This document shows, piece by piece, positions 1 to 8,026 of a DNA stretch of 64,000 bases (position 1 is the stretch's first letter; every line of letters begins with the position of its first letter). Origin of the DNA: UBA1181 sp045601045 (GTDB lineage Bacteria > Bacteroidota > Bacteroidia > Bacteroidales > Paludibacteraceae); contig JAZRZA010000026.1 in NCBI GenBank assembly GCA_045601045.1, positions 14,402 to 78,401 of the forward strand, given 5' to 3'. The notes below the pieces were generated by a model, which saw nothing but the letters and a program-made list of their open reading frames with translations, was not told the origin of the DNA and did no database searches. Made by a program: the position numbers and the translations under genes.

Positions 1-3000
1 ACTTCACAAACTTGTGTCCCTCCTTGGTAGGAGCAGTCAAATCCGCAATGGTGGCTCCATACTCATATACCGTATCAATCAAGGCAATCTCACCATCCAT
101 CACCTTATAAGAGAATGTGGAAGTACTCCAAACCGCCGACAAAGTCACATCCTCGGCAGGCATCGTTTCTGGCCAAGTAGCACCCCATCCCTTGAATGTG
201 TAACCAGTCTTAGCAGGGTCGGCAACAGTCTCGACTGCCTCGCCATAGTTATAAGTTTGATTCTTGATGGTATCGCCATCCACGATAGCTACGAAATGGT
301 AACTATTTACACTGTATGCACCCTTTACAACCACATCTTCCGCAGGCATCACCTTAGGGAAGGCATCCAACCAAGAGAAAGTATAACCCACCTTCTCCGC
401 AACAGTCGGAACAGTCACATCCGCGCCATAAGCGTAGGCTTGTTTAGTAGAGTCACCATCAACAACTGTAATCAAAAGGAATTGAGCCTCGTCCCATACT
501 GCCTGTGCGACAAAGTCGGAATCTGGCATGGTGGCTGGAATCTCAGGGTTCCAGCCCTCGAATGTATAACCAGTCTTGGTCAAATCATCAAACTTCAACT
601 CCGCGCCATAAGCGATAACAGAATCGGCAACCACATCCTCACCATCCTTCAAAGTGAATTGGTATTTATTGGCCACCCAAGAAGCGGACACCACTACATC
701 CTCGGCAGGCATTACCTTAGGCAACTCCACATCAAACACAAGGGTGTGTCCCTTCTTCTCGTCGTAAGCAGGCTCGACAGCCGCTTGGTACTCAATCTTC
801 TGAGAGAGGAGCGTGTCGTCTTCCACCATAACGATGAAGTCATAAGAGTTGACTTGCCACATTGCCTCCGCCACAAAGGCTGAATCCGGCATGGTAGCAG
901 GAATCTCAGGGTTCCAACCGCTGAATGTATAACCAGTCTTGGTCAAATCATCGAACTTCAAGTCCGCACCGTAAACGATCGCGGAATCAGCAACCACATC
1001 CTCGCCATCCTTCAAAGTGAATGGGTATGTATTAGCCACCCACGAAGCGGATACCACAACATCCTCGGCAGGCATTACCTTAGGCAATTCCACATCAAAT
1101 ACAAGGGTGTGGCCCTTCTTCTCCTCGTAAGCAGGCTCAATAGCCGCTTGGTACTCAACCTTCTGAGAGAGGAGCGTATCTTCACCCACCATAACGATGA
1201 AGTCGTAAGAGTTGACTTGCCACATCGCCTCCGCCATAAAGGCGGTATCAGGCATCACCGCAGGAATCTCTGGATTCCATCCGTTGAATGTATAACCTGT
1301 CTTAGCCAAGTCATCGAACTGAAGCGAATCGCCAGGAACAATCATTGAATCAACCACCACAACTTCGCCATCCTTCAAGACGAATGGGAAGAGATCCTTC
1401 TCCCAAGATGCGTTGATCACAACTGAATCAGCTGGCATAGTAGCAGGGAGTGGATTCTTGAAGACAAGGGTATAACCCTCCTCGCCAACGAAAGGAGGCA
1501 ACTTGATCTCCGATTGGAAAGGAATCATCTCGTTATACAAAGTATCCTCCGCCGTCTTAACGATGAGCGAATAACTATTCACGCTCCACTCGGCGTCTGC
1601 GGCGAATGCGCTATCAGGCATGGTAGCAGGGATAGCAGGGTTCCAACCAACAAAGGTGTGACCCTCTTTGTCCAAATCCGCGAACGACAACTCGGTGCCA
1701 TAAGCGATCACGCTATCCACCATGATAGAATCACCATCCTTCAAAGTGAATGGGTATGTATTGGCCACCCACGAAACGGTAAGAACCACTGTATCGGCTG
1801 GCATTATGGCTGGCACAGCAGGATCGATGAGAAGCGTATGTCCCTTCTTCGTCTCAATCGCTGGCAAACTGATGGAATCCTCGAAAGGCACCATCACTGA
1901 GAAGAGAGTATCACCCTCCGAAAGCGCGATCAAAGGATACTTGGTCCTACTCCATTGAGCCACTGTGGTAAAGTTAGAATCAGTCATTACCACTGGCACT
2001 TCAGGCAACCAACCGTCAAAAGTGAATCCTACACGATCCGCCAACACGACAGGATCAATCATATCACCTGGCTTGTAGACCGAATAAGCGACGGTATCAC
2101 CTTCGCTGATAGCCGTGAAATATACCTTCTCAGGTTTCCAAGAACCATTGACTGCCATATCCGCGTCGGACATGACAACAGGCAACTCGGTATCCCATAC
2201 CCAAAAATAACCAACGCTATCTGGCGTTGCCGGATAAACGATGGTATCTCCATATGCGTAGCTAGCGACGAAGAAGGTATCCTCACCCATCATCATCACC
2301 AACGGATAGTAGAGCTTCTCCCATGTCAATTCCACATCAACAGCCTCAGCAGGCATAATAGCTGGCACATCCGACCAGTTATTCAAACCATATCCTCTTT
2401 TCACTGGTTGGGAAAGAACGACATTAGCGGCATAAGCCACCATACTATCCACATAGATGGAATCGGCATCATAAATCTTCAAACCGTAGTTTTTACGAAC
2501 GAATGACCCCAAGAATGTCAAATCAGCCTCTGGCATTGTTGTCACATCCTCACTGGTCCACTCAAAGTCGAATCCTGTCGTATCAGCAGGTCGGTAGTTC
2601 TCACGGTCGATGGCCTCGCCCGCCAAGATGGAATCGGAAGCGATGTTCTTGCCATCCACGACCACATTGAGCGCGAAAACAGTCTGCTTGAACTGAGCGA
2701 CAAAGGTCAAATCCTCGTCAGGCATTGCATCGGGAACCTCTGGCAACCATCCGACAAATTCATATCCTTTTTTCACAGGTTCCGTAACAGCTGGAATCAC
2801 ATCCGCATAAGCGACACTCTCCTTAATGGTATCTGTACCTGCAACAAAAGAGGCGGTGTGAATATTTCTTGTCCATTGCGCCACATAGGTCTCGCCCTCC
2901 ATCTCAGCCACACCCGTAGCTGGAAGAGCAGGCGTCCAACCCGTCAACGTGAAACCCTCCACAACAGGAGCCTCCACCACAACAGGTTCACCACACTCAA

Positions 3001-3739
3001 ACACTTGCTCGCCATCCGTCAAAGCCAAGCCATTGGCAGGATCGGAGAACTGGATGGTTGCCGTATATTTGGCATTGTCATATAGCGCTGTGATTACGAC
3101 ATCCTCATTAGGCATCACCTCAGGCAAACTCTTGTCCCAACCCAAAAATGCGCCGCAACCGATGATAGGAGCAGTTGGTTCCTCTATCACAACCGACTCG
3201 GATGCTCTCAATGGTTCGGAGACAAAGATCTCTTTTCCATAAGCCACATACTTCACATAATGGCAAGCGGTGACGGTAAAACCAGACACATATCCCGAAT
3301 AGTTGAAATTTTCATGAAGTCTGATATAACGAGTCGATTTTGACAACTCGACATCAACCGTATTGCTTTTATCTCTCTTGCTCCATACAGTAGTCCATTC
3401 ACTACCATCCGCACTCTCCTCCAAGGTCCAACCATTTCCCGTAGAGGCACCTGATGCGGAGGTGGTAAAACTTACTCTATCGGGAGCGTCCGCAATGTGA
3501 ACGGTAAAATAATGGTCGTCCCAGCAAAAGCCACAACCATCCGACAAAAGACCGGTCGAGTACATACGGATCTTCTCCTTCTCCCACACATGTCTATATT
3601 TAGTTCCCTTGTCCACATCACTACTATTGAAAATGGACTCCGTCATGGTAAATGGGACTGCTACTTGGGCAGATGCTTGAAAAATAGAAGCGGTTGCCAG
3701 AACTGATGATAAAAATAAACTCTTAAAAAATTTCCTCAT
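1..3739 (-). CDS. Secreted InlB B-repeat (Listeria-Bacteroides repeat) protein, 3' end outside window
   Basis: The reading frame is open from the ATG at 3737-3739 to the window edge, so at least 1246 residues are present and the C-terminus is missing. Residues 1 to about 24 form a signal peptide (MRKFF...FQASAQ). A beta-rich region without a recognised domain follows to about residue 165. The rest is 17 copies of a unit of about 61 residues with a YxYG turn, a K-x-GYTFxGW core and an MPxED segment, typical of the Listeria-Bacteroides (Flg_new/InlB B) repeat. These units form beta-grasp-like modules in extended surface proteins; ligand binding or adhesion is inferred. Because the organism has a type IX system, a C-terminal sorting domain is expected beyond the left edge but cannot be seen. 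Plus-strand open frames here are shadows. Confidence 0.88.
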   Translation of the reverse strand, partial: MRKFFKSLFLSSVLATASIFQASAQVAVPFTMTESIFNSSDVDKGTKYRHVWEKEKIRMYSTGLLSDGCGFCWDDHYFTVHIADAPDRVSFTTSASGASTGNGWTLEESADGSEWTTVWSKRDKSNTVDVELSKSTRYIRLHENFNYSGYVSGFTVTACHYVKYVAYGKEIFVSEPLRASESVVIEEPTAPIIGCGAFLGWDKSLPEVMPNEDVVITALYDNAKYTATIQFSDPANGLALTDGEQVFECGEPVVVEAPVVEGFTLTGWTPALPATGVAEMEGETYVAQWTRNIHTASFVAGTDTIKESVAYADVIPAVTEPVKKGYEFVGWLPEVPDAMPDEDLTFVAQFKQTVFALNVVVDGKNIASDSILAGEAIDRENYRPADTTGFDFEWTSEDVTTMPEADLTFLGSFVRKNYGLKIYDADSIYVDSMVAYAANVVLSQPVKRGYGLNNWSDVPAIMPAEAVDVELTWEKLYYPLVMMMGEDTFFVASYAYGDTIVYPATPDSVGYFWVWDTELPVVMSDADMAVNGSWKPEKVYFTAISEGDTVAYSVYKPGDMIDPVVLADRVGFTFDGWLPEVPVVMTDSNFTTVAQWSRTKYPLIALSEGDTLFSVMVPFEDSISLPAIETKKGHTLLIDPAVPAIMPADTVVLTVSWVANTYPFTLKDGDSIMVDSVIAYGTELSFADLDKEGHTFVGWNPAIPATMPDSAFAADAEWSVNSYSLIVKTAEDTLYNEMIPFQSEIKLPPFVGEEGYTLVFKNPLPATMPADSVVINASWEKDLFPFVLKDGEVVVVDSMIVPGDSLQFDDLAKTGYTFNGWNPEIPAVMPDTAFMAEAMWQVNSYDFIVMVGEDTLLSQKVEYQAAIEPAYEEKKGHTLVFDVELPKVMPAEDVVVSASWVANTYPFTLKDGEDVVADSAIVYGADLKFDDLTKTGYTFSGWNPEIPATMPDSAFVAEAMWQVNSYDFIVMVEDDTLLSQKIEYQAAVEPAYDEKKGHTLVFDVELPKVMPAEDVVVSASWVANKYQFTLKDGEDVVADSVIAYGAELKFDDLTKTGYTFEGWNPEIPATMPDSDFVAQAVWDEAQFLLITVVDGDSTKQAYAYGADVTVPTVAEKVGYTFSWLDAFPKVMPAEDVVVKGAYSVNSYHFVAIVDGDTIKNQTYNYGEAVETVADPAKTGYTFKGWGATWPETMPAEDVTLSAVWSTSTFSYKVMDGEIALIDTVYEYGATIADLTAPTKEGHKFVK
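480..1210 (-). repeat. Recent tandem duplication, 363-bp period, inside the InlB-repeat gene
   Basis: Two consecutive blocks match nearly base for base when shifted by exactly 363 bp. For example the segment beginning ATTACCTTAGGCAA at 711 recurs at 1074, and the ATGGT of 528 recurs at 891. Each block holds two repeat units (121 residues). Neighbouring units further from this point are much more diverged at DNA level. Confidence 0.85.
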
Positions 3740-3770
3740 AAAACATTTATTAGGTAAAACCCGAACGCTC

Positions 3771-3807
3771 GGCAAAAAGAAGGGAGATATCCAAAGACAT
3801 CTCCCTT
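3771..3807 (-). terminator. Rho-independent terminator of the CoA-transferase gene
   Basis: A perfect 9-bp stem (AAGGGAGAT at 3780-3788 with ATCTCCCTT at 3799-3807) is followed on the minus strand by TTCTTTTTG. Confidence 0.8.
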
Positions 3808-3877
3808 ATCACAATCTCCGAGACGTCAAAAACGCCGCAAAGTTAATAAAAAATTTCCAAATCAACCATTTTTGAGA

Positions 3878-5365
3878 TTAATCCCACTTTGTATTACGCA
3901 TATCGCCTGTCTGCTCGAAGGCCAAGTGCATATTCAAAGCCTTGGAAAGCGTCATTGGCGTATGGCACTTGCCAGCCGACAACTTGAGGTAATCCCACAA
4001 AAGTTCTTTGTAGTCTGGGTGAACACAGTTCTCGATGATAGCCTCAGCCTTTTGCATAGGCGATTTAGCGCGCAAATCGGCAACACCTTGCTCGGTGACG
4101 ATCACCTTCACGGAGTGCTCGGAGCTATCAATGTGGCTCGCCATCGGAACGATTGCGGAGATCACGCCACCCTTAGCTACTGATGGGCAAGTGAAGATAG
4201 AAAGGAATGCGTTACGCGCGAAATCGGCGGAACCACCCAAACCATTCATCATCTTTTGTCCCAAGACATTGGTTGAGTTCACATTTCCGAAGATATCCAA
4301 CTCCAAAGCGGTGTTGATTGCGATGACACCGAGACGGCGTACCACCTCAGGGTTGTTGGTCAACTCTTGTGGACGCAACATCAACTTATCCTTAAAGAAC
4401 TCATAGTTGCCATACACATCCATCAACACATCGTCAGACAAGGTCAACGAGCTACCGCTGGCAAATGTGATACGGCCTTTCTTCATCAAATCGATCACTG
4501 AATTTTGGATCACCTCGGTAAACATCGTGAAGGAAGGAATATCATCGCAGTTACCCAAAGAGCCGAGCACCGCATTAGCAATATTTCCCACACCAGATTG
4601 CAAAGGCAAGAACTCCTTAGGGATGATTCCCTTGTGAAGCTCGCTCAACAAGAAGTTAGCGACATTCTCACCAATCTTAGCAGTCACCGCATCTACTGGG
4701 GTAAACGGTGCGATACCATCCTTCATATCAGTCTTCACGACACCGATCACCTTTGCAGGATCTACCTTCAAAGTAGCGGTACCGATACGATCGGAAGATG
4801 TATAGATAGGAATTTCACGACGGTAAGGAGGATTGATTGGCTCATACAAGTCGTGCATACCATGGATCTTCGCAGGATGATGCGCGTTCAACTCGATGAT
4901 GATATGCTTAGCGCACTCCGTCAAAGTTGGGGTGATACCCACAGAGGTGGTTAAAACGATCTCACCCTTGTCGGTGATGTCTGCCGCCTCGATCAATGCG
5001 TAATCCACAGGGCCGAGGAATCCATATCTCAAATCTTGAGCCACATGGGACAAGTGCATATCAAAATATTGCACCTCACATTTATTGATCGCGTCACGCA
5101 TGTACTTGCTGGATTGGAACGGAGTACGGAACTTAACCGCCTTCGCGCGGGAAAGCGCGCCATCGATCTCATCACCAGTAGAACCACCAGTGATCATTCC
5201 CACCTTGAACTCGTTTCCTTTCGCGTGCTCCTCCTCTGCCTTCTTGGCAAGAGCTGTGGTTACCGCCTTCACAGTTCCTACAGATGAGAAACCGCCAATA
5301 CCAATCACATCGTTGTGCTTAATGTAAGATGCTGCCTCCTCGGCAGTGATAAACTTGTACGCCAT
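3878..5365 (-). CDS. Acetyl-CoA hydrolase / succinate:acetate CoA-transferase family
   Basis: This 495-residue protein has the full length of the family that moves CoA between acetyl-CoA, succinate, propionate or butyrate and their acids. The N-terminal Rossmann-like half carries GIGGFSSVG (residues 22-30). The C-terminal half has LQSGVGNIANAV (255-266) and FTEVIQ, where Glu284 matches the glutamate that forms the glutamyl-CoA thioester in this family. In Bacteroidetes such enzymes link succinate/propionate and acetate fermentation; the exact acid pair cannot be told from sequence. It stands alone, with its own -7 box (5417-5424) and terminator. No signal peptide, so cytoplasmic. Confidence 0.9.
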   Translation of the reverse strand: MAYKFITAEEAASYIKHNDVIGIGGFSSVGTVKAVTTALAKKAEEEHAKGNEFKVGMITGGSTGDEIDGALSRAKAVKFRTPFQSSKYMRDAINKCEVQYFDMHLSHVAQDLRYGFLGPVDYALIEAADITDKGEIVLTTSVGITPTLTECAKHIIIELNAHHPAKIHGMHDLYEPINPPYRREIPIYTSSDRIGTATLKVDPAKVIGVVKTDMKDGIAPFTPVDAVTAKIGENVANFLLSELHKGIIPKEFLPLQSGVGNIANAVLGSLGNCDDIPSFTMFTEVIQNSVIDLMKKGRITFASGSSLTLSDDVLMDVYGNYEFFKDKLMLRPQELTNNPEVVRRLGVIAINTALELDIFGNVNSTNVLGQKMMNGLGGSADFARNAFLSIFTCPSVAKGGVISAIVPMASHIDSSEHSVKVIVTEQGVADLRAKSPMQKAEAIIENCVHPDYKELLWDYLKLSAGKCHTPMTLSKALNMHLAFEQTGDMRNTKWD

Positions 5366-5416
5366 TGTAACTTCTGTATTTTAATTCAATAACACTTTAC
5401 TTTCCTAAATACAATG

Positions 5417-5424
5417 CAAAATTA
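5417..5424 (-). promoter_or_regulatory. Bacteroidetes -7 box of the CoA-transferase gene
   Basis: The minus strand reads TAATTTTG, matching TAnnTTTG, about 50 bases before the ATG. No clear TTTG -33 element was found. Confidence 0.5.
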
Positions 5425-5521
5425 AAACAAAAAAGTATATGGCACTATCTTTTTACTGTTAAAATCGCATAAATATTTTAAATTTGGCCAATATTAGCAT
5501 ATTTATGCAAGCATTATGCTA

Positions 5522-5560
5522 TAAAAAGAACCGTCTCCGCGGATTTCCACAGAGACGGTT
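5522..5560 (-). terminator. Rho-independent terminator after the ROK kinase
   Basis: A 9-bp perfect stem (5529-5537 with 5552-5560, AACCGTCTC/GAGACGGTT) is followed on the minus strand by CTTTTTAT. Confidence 0.85.
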
Positions 5561-5585
5561 TAAAATTTGGCGTTATCTAGAAAAA

Positions 5586-6548
5586 TTAGTCCCAAGCCAA
5601 AGCCGAAGCACCCAAAACAGCTGCGTCAGCGTCCTTCATTTCAGAGAACAAAACCTTTACCTTGCCCTTGAATACAGCCATCAAATTGTCATCCATCGCC
5701 TTCTTGAGCGGATTGAGCAACAAATCGCCAGCCTTCGCCAAACCACCGAAGAGGACGAATGCCTCAGGGCTACTGAACTTCACGAAATCAGCCAAAGCCT
5801 CACCCAAGATTTGTCCTGTGAAAGCGAAGATATCCTTTGCGATAGCGTCGCCAGCCATAGCCGCGTCAAACACATCCTTTGAAGTGATCTTATCCAAATC
5901 AATCTTGCGAAGAAGAGAATCCTCTCCCGCACGGTTTTGCAACATCTCCTTAGCGGTACGAGCCACACCAGTCGCTGAGGTATAGGTCTCCAAACAACCC
6001 TTGTTACCACAACCGCAAGTACGTCCGTCGCGACGAACGATCACGTGGCCCAACTCACCTGCATTACCATCGTGTCCATAGATCAATTGTCCGTTAGCGA
6101 CAACACCACTACCTACACCAGTACCCAAAGTGATCATGATGAAATCACGCATGCCACGAGCTGCTCCATACTTCATCTCACCAATAGCCGCCGCATTCGC
6201 GTCGTTGGTCAAAGTGACAGGAACACCCACCTTCTCCGAAAGCATCTTCGCAAATGGAACGATACCCTTCCAAGGCAAGTTAGCGGCGTGCTCGATATTA
6301 CCAGTATAGTAGTTCGCATTTGGCGCTCCCACACCGATACCCTTGATCTTCTCAATACCACCGTTCTTGGCGATCAACTCCAAGATACCGTTGCCCAAAG
6401 CGTTGATATACTCCTCAAGCACAGGATAAGCCTGTGTCTTGATTGAATTGGATGCCAAGACATTGCCTTGCGCGTCAACAATTCCGAACACTGAATTGGT
6501 ACCACCAATGTCGATACCAACCACATTAGGTTTCAATTCTGACTTCAT
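5586..6548 (-). CDS. ROK-family glucokinase
   Basis: This 320-residue cytoplasmic sugar kinase phosphorylates glucose or a related hexose with ATP. Visible motifs are the phosphate loop DIGGTN (13-18), TNDANAAA with the catalytic Asp116, LGTGVGSG (141-148), ELGH (165-168) and the ROK zinc motif CGCGNKGC with Cys178, Cys180 and Cys185. The length is usual for ROK glucokinases and no DNA-binding domain is present, so it is an enzyme and not a ROK repressor. It lies 30 bp downstream of the sugar permease gene in the same direction, which suggests an uptake-phosphorylation operon. The exact sugar is inferred. Confidence 0.88.
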   Translation of the reverse strand: MKSELKPNVVGIDIGGTNSVFGIVDAQGNVLASNSIKTQAYPVLEEYINALGNGILELIAKNGGIEKIKGIGVGAPNANYYTGNIEHAANLPWKGIVPFAKMLSEKVGVPVTLTNDANAAAIGEMKYGAARGMRDFIMITLGTGVGSGVVANGQLIYGHDGNAGELGHVIVRRDGRTCGCGNKGCLETYTSATGVARTAKEMLQNRAGEDSLLRKIDLDKITSKDVFDAAMAGDAIAKDIFAFTGQILGEALADFVKFSSPEAFVLFGGLAKAGDLLLNPLKKAMDDNLMAVFKGKVKVLFSEMKDADAAVLGASALAWD

Positions 6549-6578
6549 ATTAAATATTTTTGAGTTTATTATTTGATT

Positions 6579-7997
6579 CTATTTCACTTGTTTACGCTTC
6601 TTGCAACCAATGAATCCGTACCACAAAAGATACGCATAACACACCAACGGCAAAGCGAAGGCCATTTGAGGATTGGTCACATCGGCAATCAATCCTTGGA
6701 AGAAAGGCACCAAAGCGCCACCCAGGATCATCATCACCAAAAGGGAAGATCCCTGAGAGGTATATTTACCCAAACCATCTATCGCCAAGGTAATCACATT
6801 CGGGAACATAATGGAGTTGAACAAACCAACCGCCAAAATTGACCACAAAGAGAGAGTGCCCGACGTAGAGAGCATCACCACAATCAAAATCATATTGGCC
6901 AAGGAGAACAATCCCAAAGTACGGGAAGGGACAGACTTCGCCAAAAGGAACACTACAAAATTAACCGCAAGAAATAGAATAAAGTAATATACTTTATCCG
7001 CAAAGAAGAAATCGACGAATCCTTCGAAATTCAAATGCGCCGCCTTGCCCAAAACAAAGAAGATCAAAAGCAAAGAACAAACGGCGGAGCAAAGCATCAG
7101 AAGGACTTTCTTTCCCATCCGCATCTTGCTCATGGATATCGCACCCATGAAACGTCCGATCATCGCGCCTCCCCAATAGAAGGTCAAAAGACGACTCGCC
7201 TCAAGGTTTTCCAAATTATGGCATCTGTTCATATAATCCACCAAATTACTACCGATGGCCACCTCCGCGCCTACATAGCAGAAGATACCCACCATACCAA
7301 AAATCAAATGAGGGTACTTCAAGGCGCCTGTATTATCCACAAGTCTGTTGTCGTCTGGAATCTCGATAGTAGGGATATCAGCGAAAAATATCACACCGAA
7401 CAGGATCAACAAAAGGCTCGCCAATACCAAATAAGGGATACGCACCGAAGAGGCTCCTCCATCCTCACTCAAAAAGTAAGAAAAGATCAAGGTTCCTCCA
7501 ATCACTGGCGCCAAAGTGGTTCCCAAGGAATTGAAAGCTTGGGAAAGATTCAAGCGGCTAGATGCGGTATCAGAAGATCCCAAAGAGGCAACCAGCGGAT
7601 TAGCAGCGATCTGCAAGAAGGTAAAACCCGCTCCCAAAAGGAACAAAGCGGTAAGAAATATTCCAAATTTAGGATTCTCATCACTTGCCTCTATAAAGAA
7701 TAGGAAACATGCCACCGCAGACATAAAAAGGCCCAACGCGATCGTGTGCTTATACCCTACCTTCAAAATCGGGTCGCCACAGATGGCCGAGACAACGAAA
7801 TAGATCAACGACACAAAGAAATAGGCTAAGAAAAAAGCCAACTGAACCAAAGTCGCCTCACCTTGCGACAACATGAAAACACCCTTCAAATAAGGAATTA
7901 AGATGTCATTCAAGCAGGTGATGAATCCCCACATGAAAAACAGGGTGGTCAACGTAATCAACGGAAGCACATACGTCTTTTTACTATTATTTTCCAT
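6579..7997 (-). CDS. Sugar MFS transporter, fucose/glucose-galactose permease (FHS) type
   Basis: This 472-residue inner-membrane protein has about 12 hydrophobic segments. The start MWGFITCLNDILIPYLKG after the first helix is typical of the FHS branch of the major facilitator superfamily (FucP, GluP), which imports hexoses with protons or sodium. The C-terminal helix region includes GGALVPFFQGLIAD, also characteristic. The gene is immediately upstream of the ROK glucokinase, so glucose or galactose is a likely substrate. Transport direction and ion are inferred from the family. Confidence 0.87.
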   Translation of the reverse strand: MENNSKKTYVLPLITLTTLFFMWGFITCLNDILIPYLKGVFMLSQGEATLVQLAFFLAYFFVSLIYFVVSAICGDPILKVGYKHTIALGLFMSAVACFLFFIEASDENPKFGIFLTALFLLGAGFTFLQIAANPLVASLGSSDTASSRLNLSQAFNSLGTTLAPVIGGTLIFSYFLSEDGGASSVRIPYLVLASLLLILFGVIFFADIPTIEIPDDNRLVDNTGALKYPHLIFGMVGIFCYVGAEVAIGSNLVDYMNRCHNLENLEASRLLTFYWGGAMIGRFMGAISMSKMRMGKKVLLMLCSAVCSLLLIFFVLGKAAHLNFEGFVDFFFADKVYYFILFLAVNFVVFLLAKSVPSRTLGLFSLANMILIVVMLSTSGTLSLWSILAVGLFNSIMFPNVITLAIDGLGKYTSQGSSLLVMMILGGALVPFFQGLIADVTNPQMAFALPLVCYAYLLWYGFIGCKKRKQVK

Positions 7998-8026
7998 TCT
8001 TTTATAATTAATTCATTTTCAAATTA

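Noticed and set aside
480..1210. Tandem near-identical DNA as a CRISPR array
   Set aside because: The units code for protein repeats in one frame; there are no short repeats with unique spacers and no cas genes.
14..3706. Long plus-strand open frames over 1-3.7 kb
   Set aside because: They are antisense shadows of the repeat protein; the minus strand has a signal peptide, a start and regular family repeats.
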